A stretch of DNA of 64,000 nt. It comes from Syncephalis fuscata (taxonomy: Eukaryota > Zoopagomycota > Zoopagomycetes > Zoopagales > Piptocephalidaceae). The DNA lies in assembly GCA_025786725.1 (NCBI GenBank), contig JAHLTZ010000019.1, forward strand, positions 372,001-436,000, given 5' to 3'. This document shows positions 1 to 13,375 of this stretch, piece by piece. The translations under genes were made by a program, and so were the position numbers. How positions within the stretch are numbered: position 1 is the stretch's first letter; the number at the start of each line of letters is the position of its first letter. The notes below the pieces were generated by a model. That model was not told the origin of the DNA, searched no databases, and saw nothing but the letters and a program-made list of their open reading frames with translations.

Positions 1-3000
1 ATTATCGGTTCGGGTACTCATGAGAAACGTGGTCTGGGCAACGATATACCCGGTATGCGTCTACGTGAACTGGCCGAAAGTGAAGAGCCTGAACATCAAC
101 TAGCCTGGCATAGAAACTTTGTCGAATTAGTAGATGCCTGTTTTGAGCGATGTCCAATTACCGTGGCCCTTTGTCGAAATACAGCTTGTGCTCGATTAAT
201 GCAAATGCAGCCACTTGTTATTGCCACTACCGATATGTTTACATCAGCGCCTGGTACACCGATGAGTGCCACACTTCCTGGCAACTCATCAGCAGGTGGC
301 ATGGGCCATGGTAGCCACGGCGGCAGCCTAGGTGGCAGTATGGGCCATAACGGTACAACTGGTGGTGGTCTATTGATGGTTGGGTCCACTGGTAATATCA
401 ATGTCATGGGCAGTAGTAGCCATCACGGACATGGTACGGGTGGTGCCAATCATGGTGGCAGCGGCCATAATAGTACTGGTAATCATGGCGGGCATACTGG
501 CCATTCTAACAATCATAGTAGCCATCATCATAGTAAATCTAGATCGGCTATTGTTACACACCATTTCCTTAATCAATGGTCACTTTATTTACGATTTGCC
601 TGTGCTACTATGACGGTAACTGTGGATGTCATGCCACCACCATTACCGTCTACACCTACTTCTATTCTATCGACACCCAATCTATATTCACCATTAATGT
701 CACCGGCCTCAGTTAAAGTAATGGGTGGTCGACAGCGATCCGGTTCATCCACGTCTATTCTGTCACCGGCTTTAAATGCCGTTAATGCCGTGAGTGGTGG
801 TGGTGGTGGCCATGCGTCACGTAAACATTATCCAAGTAGTGGTCCAGAGATTAGTACAGCGCGTGATTTATTCCGATCTGTACTACCATTTGTTATATGC
901 GATTATTTACCTATACGTGAAGCAGTAGTGGAGGCATTAGGCCATGTAAATCGTAATGTGTTTACGCAGTTACTCGATGATGTACAGCCATTTGTACGAG
1001 CAGTATTAGATGATCCCAGTTCCAATGTAACAACATCAAGACGTGATCATACAAACGTTACCACTACTACTAATGGATCAGCACCTATTGCCGGTATGCC
1101 TTATAGTAAAGCATTACATAAACACACAGCGCTATCCATGACCGAGAATGGTATCGCCAATGCTACATCCACTACAACACAAAGTGGCAATGTCATGAGT
1201 CCACGCGGACTTACACCAGTACTTACTCGATCATTTGGAACACAGAATGTAGTGAATCCACATTCAACACATCCACATGGTAACTCATCATCATCATCGA
1301 TGTCATCCTCGTCGATGTCGTCATCGTCTAATGCAGCGACTAGACGTAAACGGCCCATTGATCGACTACGTATTGATATTACGCGTATTTATCATATGAT
1401 GTCGCGCTTTCTACGTTATGATGAATACCTTACCCATGCCAATGTGGTACCTAGATTGGCCCATTGGTTAAAAGAGACCCTTCACTTTTTAGGTGATGCT
1501 GAAGTACAGCTGGATTGGGACTTTCAAGAATTACGCCGTCATTTTGCCGGTCTAGTTGAAAATATGTGCTGGCATTTGCCACGACAAGCCAATGCCGCTC
1601 GTATGATTCCCTTTGAAATGCGACTTGGTCTTTATCAAACACTAGAGGAATGGTGTGGACATGGTCGACATCGTGAATTAACGCGTCGACGCGAATTGGC
1701 TATGATGGAGTCAGTGCTAAGTCGATGCAAGAATATCAATGATCAGGGTCATATGACGAAGATATTTGGTGAACAGCGACGATCTATAGAAGTGGCGGCA
1801 TTACGCGCGATGGCTGCTTGTTGTCGTGGTCCATTGTCGATTGATATTGGTTATAATCAACAGCAACCCGTTATAGTTGCCTTTCCATTAAATGCTATCC
1901 ATGAATGGATTGAATCGGTATTTACGCGGCCCGATAGACGATTACATTCAGTGGCCAGATCAGCGCTTGAATCGCTACTTACCTTTAATGCCGATACACC
2001 TGAGATATTCGATACAATGATTGATCGTTGTTACTGTGTATCCGATCCGGATGTAAATACCCAAGGCTACTTTTTAGCATTAGTGGACATTCTAACACTG
2101 GCCCGTAGCTATCCTTGTGAAGTACATGTTATTCTGTCATTAGCATTATTTAAAGCGGCCGATCCTGATCGATCCATACGACACGGGGCAGTGAAATTGT
2201 TACGCATGCTTGAAGAACGATTTTTACTTGATGCATCGACAAACGAATTTGATGTAGCACTTAATAGTACATTGACGACGGTGTATAAACAGGCCCAATA
2301 TGCCATGTCAGCTCGATTAGCCCAACGCCATCCTGATATCACTTATGAAGTGTTAAGTGAAACGATGATTCGACTAGAATCCGTATCCAATAGAGAAGCA
2401 CAGCGTGAAATATTTGTTAGCTTATTACCATGGCTAGCCAATGTTCAACTGGTTATGGAAACAGATGATGTATCACTCGTGGATGTCAGCTCGCATATTG
2501 TACTTAATAATCTATTCTATTTAACGGTGAAGTTTGGCGATGTATTCCATAGTGAATTACAAAGGGCTTGGGAACAATTAGTGGCCGGTGAACGTGTCTA
2601 TAATGCCCGAGTCATTGTCGTCTATTTATTACACGTTGGTTTAGAAAAGCGTAATCCAAGTTTTATTACTTATGCCAAACGAACGATAGTCTATTTGGGC
2701 AGAACAGCTGCACTTGAAATGACGGTGGATGCACTCGTTGATGAAATAACGCCACGCGGACTAGTGCCAGAAAAGAAGATGGATATTCGACAATATGATA
2801 AAGTGCCACGCGTACGTATGGCCGACATTGATCATGTATTAGGTGCCTACCCGAAACGACCTGAATTTTCTCGTGGCCAATTGGCCACTGTATTATTGGT
2901 GGATTTAGCCGTTGAAGCAGGTCCTAGTCTCTTGCCACACCTATCAATTCTATTACATGCTTGTGCTGTTCAATTTGACCATAATATTATTATGATTGCC

Positions 3001-6000
3001 GAACAAGTACGTCTATTACTCGGCCATTTAATATGCTCCATCTTTTTTGGTCGTCCCTCAGGTCCACCTCACGTATTAAATGCTACTAATAATACTGGCA
3101 GCAATAGTGGTGCAGGACATCTACATCATCTAAACAGTCATGAGCCATTAACTAATTCGAATGAAGTATTGAAGTTGATCTATCAAGTCATTGATTTATT
3201 AGGCATTGATTTGGGATTAACATCGTCGCCATCTTCAAATTCAACCACGACAACCATGGCCACTATGACGACAAATACACACGTGAATCGAATGATCAAA
3301 AAAACACGTATACGTAATGCAAGTATGACTGAACCAATGGTGAGCCGTCTAGTACAACTATTTTCTTATGAAGATCCGGAAATTGGTCAACGATGGGGTG
3401 AAATGGCACTACATTGGGGTACTCAATGTCCATTACGTAAAGCAGCCTGTAATTCATTTAGAGTATTTCGTATGTTGGCACCACACTTTAATGAAGCGAT
3501 GTTGGCAGAGATTCTACGTCGTCTATCCAATACTGTATCGGATAATTCAGAAGAGATACAAGAATTCTCATTAGAAATATTGATTACGCTTAAATCGATG
3601 TTGGAGCCACTTACGGTAGAACATATACTCGCCTTTCCCGAAGCATTTTGGGCCTCTGTTGCTATTCTTTATACGGGTAATCGGGCTGAATATGCCATGG
3701 GGCTTGAGATGCTTGGTCCTATGCTAGAGCGTATACAATTCGACGATGCTGAAGCACAAACTATTCTATCTGAAAGCTTTCCCGCTGGTTGGCATGCTGA
3801 ATTCGACGGTCTATTACCACTGCTCGCTAAAGGTCTGCGTAGTCAAGAAACAGAACCACGCTGTTTACGTATGATGAATCGGTTAATCGGTATAGATGGC
3901 GATGCACTTATTGATTCATCAGAAAGTCGATATCTATTTATGATACTGGCTAATCTGCCATGGTTTGCTCGAACTGTTGCCGAAAAGAATTACGATGATC
4001 GAGTAACTAAAGTGGCAACTGATTTGGCTCTGGTGGCTGAGCAGTTGAATCATGATGCATTACATCGTACATTGGATTCATTAGCCCGTTGTCGATTTAG
4101 ACCAAAGGATGACTTTGTACGCCAATTATACTTGGCATTACGTGATGTTTACTTCCCTCGTTATGAATGGCACGCCTTGACCTTTATGGCCGAATTACTC
4201 GCTAATCAAACGCCGTGGTATAAACGATCTGTATTACAAGTATTACGTACTTTCCTTACCTTTATTGATCTACGTCGAGGCGATGGACAGGATGAACCAT
4301 CGGGTACAGAGATTGTTATTGCGCCATTACTTCGATTGTTACCAACTGAGTATGCGGATGATGCACTTGAAGTACTTGAAGTGGCAATGCAAGCTTGTAC
4401 ACCAGTATCAAGTTTGGCTGCTTCACCTACAGCTCAGTCACCTAGTGCAGCCTCGGTGTCCTCTTCTTCATCCTCGTCTATCATGCTTAATGGACAAGTA
4501 TCGGCGCAGCCACATGGCGGTGTCCATCCTAACTTCTCCGTAGAAAGTATGACACGGGCTCATGTTATTACGGCGATTGCCCAACGTGAATTTGAAACTG
4601 TACCATCGATCTTTAGGGCCAATAATCAGCATAGTCATGGCCCATTGTTTGTGGCTGATTTTGCCGGCTGTTTACACGCTACACGGCAAAATGTCACAGC
4701 TGTTCTACAAGCCTGTGCTGATACAGTCGGCATGCCATATGAAGATGCCCCTATGGTCTATCTATCCTATGACAATCAATCTGTATTTGATTTTGCGGGT
4801 GCAGCAGCGGCAGTAGCAGCAGTAGCCGCGGTCAATAACCATAATGGATCACAAGTATCACTCGGTGGTGGTGGTCAACACCACAGAGGGGCCACTACTA
4901 ATAATGCCAATAGTACAAGTACAAGCGGTAATTGGGCCAATGTAGCAGTAATGCAAGAATTACTCGAAGAAGATACTACTGAATTGGCTAATGAAGGACC
5001 TGTACATTATACAACTGAAGATAATAAGGCCGATGATGTAGATATTGATTACCATCGTCATTATGAAGGACATGAAGATGAAGAGGATTTAGATAATGAC
5101 GATCGTTCATTAGAAGATATCCTTAATAAGCTGGAAGATTTAGATGCTTATTTCGGTATTGATGAAGAAGATCAAGTACATGTACCACTAGATACAGAAG
5201 ATATACTATCAGATCCATTACCACCTGTTGTTAATAGTAATCTACATTTAAATGCACTACAACATGACGATGATATAGACGACGATGATATAGATGATGA
5301 TGATATAGATGATGATATATCCGATGTATTAATCACTAATGGATCTATGGATTATAATATGAATAATCTATCCACAGAATTAGTCTTTAATTCAAATAAA
5401 CAAACAGTGGAAAAGGAACAACAACAACAACAACAACAACAAGAATCAATTGAAAATGACAATTCAGTTGGTTTGAATCCATTACCACATGGACAGGCCC
5501 AACCATTAACTATATCAGCCTCGTCATTATCCTCTTCATTACCTTCATCCTCTTCATTACCATCGTCTTCACCGTCATCAGCCGCTTCTCCTCCAAGTAA
5601 TATGCGACATCCAATTGCAATGACAATGAGTGCACCAAGTAATCAACGAATGATGATGGACACCGACAAGACATCGACATCGACATGGGCTAAATCACGG
5701 CCCTTATCACGTACCGATAGTTTATCGCATGATTCACGTAGTAGTGTTGGTAGTTACAGTGCTATTGAACATCGCACCAATGAGAATTTTCGATTCCCTG
5801 CTTTACCATTAGTGACGGAAAAGAATCGATCTAGTCTACTAAATGAACAGATTAATTATGCAGATATTAGAGAAGAGGAAATGGTCACCTATCCATCTAA
5901 CCAATTAACGGAATCAGTAGATCATAAAATGGATCTATTAAGTGAAACAGATGAGATGATGATGATTTAGAACGAGAAATGGTACTCGCTCAATCTACAA

Positions 6001-6263
6001 CATCAACCATACCAGATAGTATTATTAGTAATAATGTTACTGATCATGGTGATGAACTAGTATTATCAGATTCAGAATCAGCTCTATTTCACTTTAGTGA
6101 TACGGCGTCCATTCTATCAACGGAGAGTTCAATGACCCTAGCTACTGGTCATATTGCCGTTGCTTCACGACAAGATCGTAGTCCACATCGACGACAAACC
6201 ACAAAGACATCATCTGATCAGCAGATACTTCAGATTAATTGTGTTTCTTTTCTTATCTATTAA
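1..6263 (+). CDS. Furry/Tao3/Mor2-like cell morphogenesis protein, 3' part
   Basis: Scaffold protein of the NDR kinase (RAM/MOR) network controlling polarity and cell separation; HEAT/ARM-like helical repeats. The frame is open from base 1, so the start lies outside the window. About 1,990 codons run without an intron to TAG at 5968-5970. Recognition rests on the conserved Furry N-terminal segment (RNFVELVDACFERCPITVAL, about residues 38-57) and long helical-repeat blocks after residue 430. These alternate with low-complexity inserts: His/Gly/Ser near 80-160, Ser runs, an Asp-rich block near 1740, a Gln run near 1800. Just before the stop, a GAT/ATG repeat lets the downstream frame (5955-6263, Ser/Asp-rich, stop TAA 6261-6263) continue if one base is missing. 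That extension ends only 33 bp from the convergent SNIP1 stop, the usual spacing here. I therefore extend the gene to 6263; 5970 is the strict stop. Family assignment is confident, the last 97 codons less so. Confidence 0.85.
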
Positions 6264-6296
6264 GTTTAATAAAATTTATTATTGTGAATTATTATT

Positions 6297-6796
6297 TCAC
6301 TTTTTTACTTGATGATTTGTTAGCATGAGTGGTGGTGATAGATGAGGTGAGTGGGGTGTTGTTACTGTACTTTCTGTATTAGACAGTAATGTAGATGCAT
6401 CAGCTTGGGCATCTTCTTCACGTAGTAACACATATTCACGTGTACTACATCCAAATCGGATGGTATCTTTGGGTCGTAATTCATAATAGCGTGATGCAGG
6501 AATACGTTCATCATTAACAAACGTGCCATTAGTTGAATCAAGATCAATAATAAATGGTCTATTATTATTATTAAGTATAGCTTATTATTATTATTGTTAT
6601 TATTATAATGATGCTTACTTGACACAGCGCTTTGGTTCAACGTTCGTTTGACCTACTGGTGTTTGTTCGGTCATGAGTCGGTATTGAAGTACGGCATGTT
6701 GTTTTGAACATGAAGGATGGTCCATAGGAATATCAGCCACCTATTAGAATAAAGTATTATCTTTTAGTTAATACTAGATAGCGAATATCGATATTA

Positions 6797-6830
<34 letters not shown>

Positions 6831-7478
6831 GAACGTACCCGGCGATCTTTGCCAAGTAAATAGGCACTTTGTCGATGAATATGCAACATATCAATATGTT
6901 CATCCTTTTTAAATACATAAAGACGCCAACGGGCAGTTGGTTTACGTGCCTCCGTTGGTTCGTTGTACTTGACGGCCACGCCGTTATGCGATGTTGTTTC
7001 AGCGGCTAATTTGCCCGACAAACCATAATTGGGTTTATCTAGTTTGGTTGGTGTACTGCCACCATCATTGGCATCGTTTAATGGTTGTGTATCCTCATCA
7101 TTGATGCTAGTAACTGGAACAGCGGTAGTAGTAGTAGCGGATACTGATGATGATGTATCGTTGTTTTTTGTTGTATCAGGTGAACGTGACCGACCACGAC
7201 CACGACGAGAACGGTCGCGATTGGTAGTAGTAGTAGTAGTAGTAGTAGTTGTTGTTGTATCACGCGATTTGTCGTCGCTATGTCTACTACTACGAGATGT
7301 ACTTGACGGCGACCTATAATAAATAGTAAATAGTAAATATATACACGGAAATGTATTGTATTAATATATTGTAAAAGACCGACAGTTAATACTGTTCAAT
7401 AGGTAATAAAAGACTCAATTACCTTGACTGTCGACGTTCCGATAATCGAGTTGTTCTTTCGTCGCGACGAGAAGACAT
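6297..7478 (-). CDS. SNIP1/Pml1-like FHA-domain protein (RES splicing complex)
   Basis: Nuclear FHA protein; family members (SNIP1, yeast Pml1) belong to the RES complex, which aids splicing and retention of pre-mRNA. Exons on the minus strand: 7423-7478, 6839-7313, 6619-6740, 6297-6558, giving 304 residues. The N-terminus is RS/Thr-rich with acidic stretches. The FHA part begins with GVAVKYNEPTEARKPTARWR, then IHRQSAYLLGKDRRV, DHPSCSKQHAVLQYR and LDSTNGTFVN, ending YYELRPKDTIRFG; these are the classic FHA phosphopeptide-binding loops. The three introns (109, 98 and 60 nt) are GT-AG and all junctions keep frame across conserved motifs. The second intron holds an (ATCT)n microsatellite. ATG at 7476-7478 is the first in the open frame. 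Confidence 0.93.
6797..6831. repeat. (ATCT)n microsatellite in a SNIP1 intron
   Basis: About eight uninterrupted tetranucleotide units inside the second intron of the SNIP1-like gene, immediately intronic of the donor site (GTACGT on the minus strand). Confidence 0.95.
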
Positions 7479-8399
7479 ACTGTTTTGATACGAGTCTTTG
7501 TTGTTGGTAAATAAAGGTGTTGAAATTGGTTGGTTAGTTATAGATTCAGTTAAGGAAACAAAGTGACTAACAAAACAATTGAATACTAACTATTGGTAAC
7601 AGTGGTGGTTTGTAATAATACCAATAATAACAACAGCAATAGTCAATGTTATAATAGCAAGTGACTAGTGTGTGTACAGTAATAGAGTTAAAGAGTAGAA
7701 AGGACCAGTATCATAGATAGTTATTTATTTATTGGTGTGTTTGTAGTAATAGAGTTGTTTAAATACCAAGTTACTATTGCTTTCTACATGTTAGACCAAT
7801 ACTGTATACAATAAGAGTCATTAATTGCCATAGTATGTTCATTGGTATAGATAATACACATACACATTAATCAATAGTGAGTGGGTGAGTGGGTGAATAA
7901 GTGTTTGTGTGGTAGAATACTTCTATTGGTTAAAACTGTCAAAAATAAGTGATGGCTCTAGAGACGGGTCAACTGTGTATCGGCCTCTTTCCTTGCCAGT
8001 ATTCCACAGCACAGAGGACGACTACTTAGGTGTGTATCGATGGATTAAAGATAGATACGCGATGGATGAATAGACGGGTAGACGATATATAACAAAGAGC
8101 AATACATAGTTGCATAGATACATGAATGAATAGATGGATGGATGGATGGATGGATAGATAGATAGATGAATGGATGAATAGATGGAAACAGAAAAATGGC
8201 CGTCTAGAATATATTCTATAATAGTATAGTTTATTTGTTATATCGTGGTTGAACCGTCGTGTTAATTAATAGAATATGTTTATAGAGAAAATACTATTAG
8301 TATTGGATTGTATATAAATTAGAATTCTATTACAAATAGAAATAATTGTTCAGTATATATTAATAATAGTATGTTTGTTATTAGGTCGCTGCTGTTAAA
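7479..8399. other. Divergent upstream region of SNIP1 and eL32, with eL32 leader intron
   Basis: No coding region seen. A GC-richer block near 7950-8029 probably holds the eL32 transcription start and leader exon. A likely leader intron runs 8030-8384: donor GTGTGT, acceptor TTATTAG, 355 nt, ending 15 nt before the ATG. Within it lies a GGAT/GATA tract at 8131-8185. The rest is AT-rich. Confidence 0.55.
8131..8185. repeat. GGAT/GATA tetranucleotide tract in eL32 leader
   Basis: Imperfect run of GATG, GATA and GAAT tetranucleotides. The same kind of tract occurs in the leaders of uS9, eL13 and EF-1alpha. Confidence 0.9.
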
Positions 8400-8952
8400 A
8401 TGACCACCGTCACTTCTTTGAATCGCACGCCCATCGTGAAGAAGCGCACTAAGCGTTTCGCCCGCCACCAGTCGGACCGGTTCCTCCGTGTCGATGTAAG
8501 TACAGTTTATTTGTATAATGACTCGCGTATATCTATATTATATGTATCTATATATATAGATATGCGTGTAGCATTCTACTACTACTTTTACTGACCATGA
8601 CCATGATAACACCACCATGGTGATTAATGGCTTTATATTATAGGCCAGCTGGAGGAAACCAAAGGGTATTGACAACCGTGTCCGTCGTCGCTTCAAGGGC
8701 CAGATTGCTATGCCCAACATTGGCTATGGCTCCAACAAGAAGACCCGCCACCTTATGCCAAGTGGCTTCAAGAAGTTCCTCGTTTCCAACGTTAAGGAGC
8801 TCGAGATGCTTATGATGCAAAACCGCACCTATGCTGCCGAGATTGCTCACAACGTATCGTCTCGCAAGCGCATCCAGATCGTCGAACGTGCCGCTCAACT
8901 TAACATCAAGGTCACCAACGGCAAGGCACGCGTCCGCACCGAGGAGAACTAG
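8400..8952 (+). CDS. RPL32: 60S ribosomal protein eL32
   Basis: Component of the large cytosolic ribosomal subunit. Exons 8400-8495 and 8644-8952, 134 residues, the family's usual length. Diagnostic stretches are [18 protein letters not shown], then across the intron [18 protein letters not shown] and [20 protein letters not shown], ending [20 protein letters not shown]. The intron is 148 nt (GTAAGT...TATAG). Codons are strongly biased to C/G-ending forms, as expected for a highly expressed gene and unlike neighbouring regulatory genes. ATG 8400 follows a probable leader-intron acceptor (8383-8384). Confidence 0.97.
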
Positions 8953-9754
8953 AGAGCGTGTATTTGTGTGTGCGTATGTAATGTGGTCGCTCGGGCTATC
9001 TATATCTATATATACACATACTTTCACCTTTTGTTTCTTTGGCAACACGATGAATTAACTAGCTAAACGATGGTCTTCTATTATAATAACTAGTCGGTGT
9101 TTGCTATAAGCATTAAGACGATCTATATTATTATTATTATTATTGATTAATGTGTTAATATGTGTGTCTATATTATATGATTTAACTAATGATGACTGGT
9201 TTAGTGTTATTACAAATAGGATGGTAATTGTAAAAGGGAATTTAAAGACATTAATGGCTACAAATTGGCATTTGATTATTGTTATAATTACTTAATTGGT
9301 CGTGGGTTATTAAATAATAATTTTAGATAGTAATAGTTATTTAGAATTATCTACTATAATTATTAATATGAAACGAATCAAGAGATATTGAATATAATGA
9401 ACTGTATTATGTTATTGTAATATGTTAATATTTACAAGGATGTTTATATCATATTTTTATAATTAATGAATAGTTGTAAGATGTTTTATAATTTTTATAC
9501 ATTAAACAATATACATTATATATATATCTGATCACTATCAATACATTCTATATAATGACGCTTGCTAGTTAATTACTTGTCCATTCTTTATCATTAAACT
9601 ATATTAACATTAACCAACATGACACTATTGTTGTACAAGTAGTTTAATAAATATATAAACCATTTAATATAGTAATATCCGCAAATAAGCGCTATCTTTA
9701 TTTAGTTATAAAGACTATATATATCTATATATATATATATACGCATTATAATTG
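8953..9754. other. AT-rich 3' intergenic region between eL32 and DnaJ gene
   Basis: Convergent intergenic DNA of 0.8 kb with TA-rich tracts (for example 9718-9741). No coding potential or RNA gene recognised. It contains AATAAA-like polyadenylation signals for both flanking genes. Confidence 0.7.
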
Positions 9755-11093
9755 TTAACGAGAATACATATGCATCGACTGGGACTGAGTGACAGTAGTT
9801 TGTCTAGAGCCATCAGGTCCTTCGACTATAGTCGTTTCCGTTCCCTATATTAAATCAGTAATAGATAGTAAATATCAATTTAGTTACTACGGTTGATATC
9901 AGTATCACTAATACTACTTACATCTGATTTAAACGTTGTAGTTACTGTTGTACGTTGTCCATTAATGATTTGTGTTGATTGACGAGTAGATACTACTGTG
10001 GGATGCCCATTACTTGATGCGTATCCATGATCATCATCAGAGAAGGTAATTCGTGTTACAGATTGATTTGAATTACTCGGCGTAAGTTGAGTTTGTTGTC
10101 GATGACTACGTGATCTTTGTGGAAGTTGATGTTGATGATAATGATGTTCATGTTGATGATGATGATGGTGTTGTTGTTGATGATGATGATGCAATTGACG
10201 ATGAGAAGAATGTAAAGCTGAAGACATTTGAAAAAATGGATCTTGATTAAATATAGATGTATCATGAACACTATGAAATGGAGAGTCTGCAAAGCCAAAT
10301 GGAGAACCGAATGAAGAACCAAAAAAGCCATGCATAGGATGATGCATCGATTGTGTTGTATGACTTTGTCTATTTCTACCACCGCCACTACTGCTGTGGA
10401 AAGACGAGTGTTGGAATGGTGAACCTAGTTAATAATAATGAATTAATATTTGGTGTATAAATAATAATACAAGATATATAACTTACCAGATTGTTGAAAG
10501 AATTGTGCCATCCACGGATCATTGGCAAAAAATTCACGAAAGATGTCAAATGGTGAATGATGCTATCATAGTAAAATTAATGATTAATAAGCTATATTTA
10601 ATATAATATCATTATTAATATCTACCTCAAAGTGTTCATAATGATATCCGCGTTCATCTAATATTAATATTAATATTAGTAACAATGTCTAGTTGATATT
10701 GTATGTATTTAATTATATTTTACCTTGAACTGGTACTTCTCCCTTCAAACCAGCCTCTCCATATTGATCATAAATAGTACGTTTACTTTCTATTACATAA
10801 ATAAATTGACATATATATACAATTGATAGAGTATAGTGTAGTATAGTATAGTGTAAATGATTTATTAGTTGTAATCTAGACAACTGCAATAGCTTACCGT
10901 CATGTAGCACTTCATAAGCCTCAGCAACTTCGCGAAATCGCTCGGTAGCTTCAGTCTTTGATTCTTCAGGGTGCTTGTCGGGATGCCATCGCAAACTTAA
11001 TTGTCGAAAGGCTTTCCGTATATCTTCTTTAGAGGCTGTAGGTGTCAATTCCAGTACAGCATACAGCCGTGTATGTTGTGTGCGTTGTTCCAT
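9755..11093 (-). CDS. DnaJ (Hsp40) co-chaperone, DNAJB6-like layout
   Basis: Co-chaperone that stimulates Hsp70 ATPase. Six exons on the minus strand: 10898-11093, 10724-10789, 10626-10657, 10487-10562, 9922-10424, 9755-9844; 320 residues. The J domain is at residues 8-70 ([30 protein letters not shown] with the HPD triad, [20 protein letters not shown]). A Gly/Phe- and Ser-rich middle follows ([15 protein letters not shown]), then a His/Gln-rich tract and a C-terminus with [13 protein letters not shown] and [10 protein letters not shown]. No zinc-finger repeats are visible, so it is not type I. Order and the G/F-S/T-rich middle resemble DNAJB6/DNAJB2; the His runs recall DNAJB6/B8 but are simple repeats. 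All five introns are short GT-AG and conserve frame. Confidence 0.9.
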
Positions 11094-11390
11094 ATTATAT
11101 AGGAATGTGATGAGAAAACAAAGCTTTCAATACTAGTGTTATCAGGTTAGTTGAAGCATACAAGAGTAGGAAAGGTGTAGAGAAGAGGAAAGAACAGTAA
11201 AGAAGAACAATGTATGTCATGCGGGTGTGAATACATGTGGAAAAGACAGGGACAATTTGAAGTTTACCAATCATGATAATGATAGGGATTCATAACACGT
11301 CAATGATTTAGTTTTAATAACAAATAAAATGTATTAATATGTAAATGTAGCTAGGATAGATAGTGTAATCGCTGTTTATTATGGTCAAAA

Positions 11391-13135
11391 CTAAGAGAAA
11401 TTAAACCCACCACCACTACCACTGCCAGTGTTGTTGCTATTGCTACTGTTGGGTACTGGGCGTGCATGTCGGTACAAAAGATAGAATAGTTCTACAAATT
11501 CAGGATCATGCTATCGATAGGGCATTTTTATTAGTAAAAGTTGATCATTAATATAACATTTGCTTACCTGTACGGCATGTAAAACCGTTTGTACAAAAAG
11601 TGGTTGCGACTGAGAAGGCGCAAACCGAGAGAATAGCCGGTTAAGAGCACGATCTGCTGCCGTATCGGCATGTGGTGGCAAAGCCATTGGAGGCGCATTA
11701 CTAGGATGTAACTGATTCGTATGTGGTAATTGCTGTGGCTGTTGTGGCTGTTGTTGATAATAAGCTGGATTATTGCTAGTATTCGAATGATGACTACTAT
11801 TGTGGCTATTGGAGGGTGGTTGTAATACGGCCAATAAATCCTTTTCACGCTGTGGCTGATGTTGTAGTGGTTGTTGATTAGAATAATAAGGAATAGGTGG
11901 TGGACCATGTGTTGCTGCTGGATGTCCGCTCGTAAGTAGTGCTAATAAAGATGCGGCATGGCCTCGTTGTTCTTCCGGCGCATAATGTTCAAATGCTGTA
12001 GAAATAGGTGCTGGTGGAGGAGGCAATGTCATTTGCATACCATGATTATGCTGATGATTATCTGTAGGTCGATGGGCTGTAGGTAACAGTTGTGATCGTG
12101 TTCTTAATAACTCATCAATTGGATTTGATGCTGTATCAAATTGATTGGTGACATGTGTTGCAGACATTCCTGGTGACTGTGTAGTAACTGTAGTAGATTG
12201 AAATGTATTCAAGCTGGCTTGTCTAAACATCTCTAATAAATCTGCTGTATTTTTATTTGTGTTATTACTGCTGTTATTGTTACTATTATATTACTATGAT
12301 CATTCTTGGTATTATTATGATTATGGCTGTTATTGCTATTAGTCCTAGTTATGTGAACAGAAGTAGATGACGGGTTTGTGTTGTTATGTAGTGAAGCTGA
12401 ATGATGTATACCCATATTCATTTCTACAGTAATTGTTTTTAGTCTAATAACAGTTAGTATGTAATAATACAGACTATTTAGCTTACTGATTCAACTTCTG
12501 CCAGATACGTTCACGATCCGTTGGGTCATAGATCCATAGACCATAGATGGGTGCCGCGCCTCCATGTTGACTATCTGCTAGCCCATATAAATATATAGCA
12601 GTTGCACTGTATTTTATCAATTCCTACCCGATCGGTACATTATATACTCGTCCGTCTGGTGCAGTACAAGGTGCGGTTCCAAATAAGCCAGTGCATTGTC
12701 AAGTCCCAATCGATTAAGAATAAAAAAGCCAAATGATGGTGTATTTTCACTAATACATACTTTTGATTAGTCCAACGGTTATAGCCGTATACTGACCAAG
12801 TAGAAAGATACTTGTATTAGTTAATAGACTACCTTTCAAATATAAACATGGCACCTTCTACGTTCTTTTTGGTCTATAGTATTGGCAATTATTAGTATTG
12901 GCGTGTCAATGACAGAATGGCCACCACTGCTACCTACCCATTCTCTTGTTTCTGGTTCAAATTCATATAGCACGGCATGGCTAGCTGAATCGACAATATA
13001 TTTGACCGAAGGAATGTGTCGTTTCAACACGGAGAGATTCACAGCCGTCCTCACGCTGGCCACGTTCGAAGGAGGCGGCGGAGGCAGCGCGGGTGTCGGC
13101 GGCGTGGGATGGTGCGATTGAGCTAAAAGAGACAT
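11391..13135 (-). CDS. DCP1: mRNA-decapping enzyme subunit Dcp1
   Basis: Activator subunit of the Dcp1-Dcp2 decapping complex in cytoplasmic mRNA decay. Exons on the minus strand: 12938-13135, 12833-12873, 12628-12749, 12487-12574, 11568-12282, 11391-11510; 427 residues. After a Pro-rich start comes the EVH1-like domain: VNLSVLKRHIPSVKYIVDSA, VLYEFEPETREW, KNVEGAMFIFE, GFFILNRLGLDNALAYLEPH, DEYIMYRS, IYGLWIYDPTDRERIWQKLN. The long C-terminus is Asn/Gln/Pro-rich and ends with a helix like the Dcp1 trimerisation segment (FVQTVLHAVQHDPEFVELFY). The junction into exon 5 is uncertain: an upstream acceptor (TTATTAG, exon from 12443) keeps about 70 further codons open in another frame that then stops. 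The acceptor at 12283-12284 gives the full-length protein. Confidence 0.88.
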
Positions 13136-13375
13136 TGGAGGCTGATGTACGCGTCAATGAACGACAAGTGCAGAGTTGGATGGCGTAGAACACGTACTTG
13201 AACAAGAGATGAGAGAGCAATACGCTTACCACGACGGTGGCTGCTATGTGTATTATAATAAATAAATGATTTGATCACGAGCAATTTATTAGTGCTATAA
13301 TTACTTAACGCCTACTAAACATGTGATTTACGCCTAGCATTCTTTCTAAATTTTTATTTCTATCTTTTGTGCATT

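Noticed and set aside
1101-1358. Antisense frame with Asp runs
   Set aside because: Mirror of the Ser-rich tract in Furry.
7029-7319. 96-codon frame opposite the SNIP1 exon
   Set aside because: Shadow of the RS/Thr-rich coding exon on the other strand.
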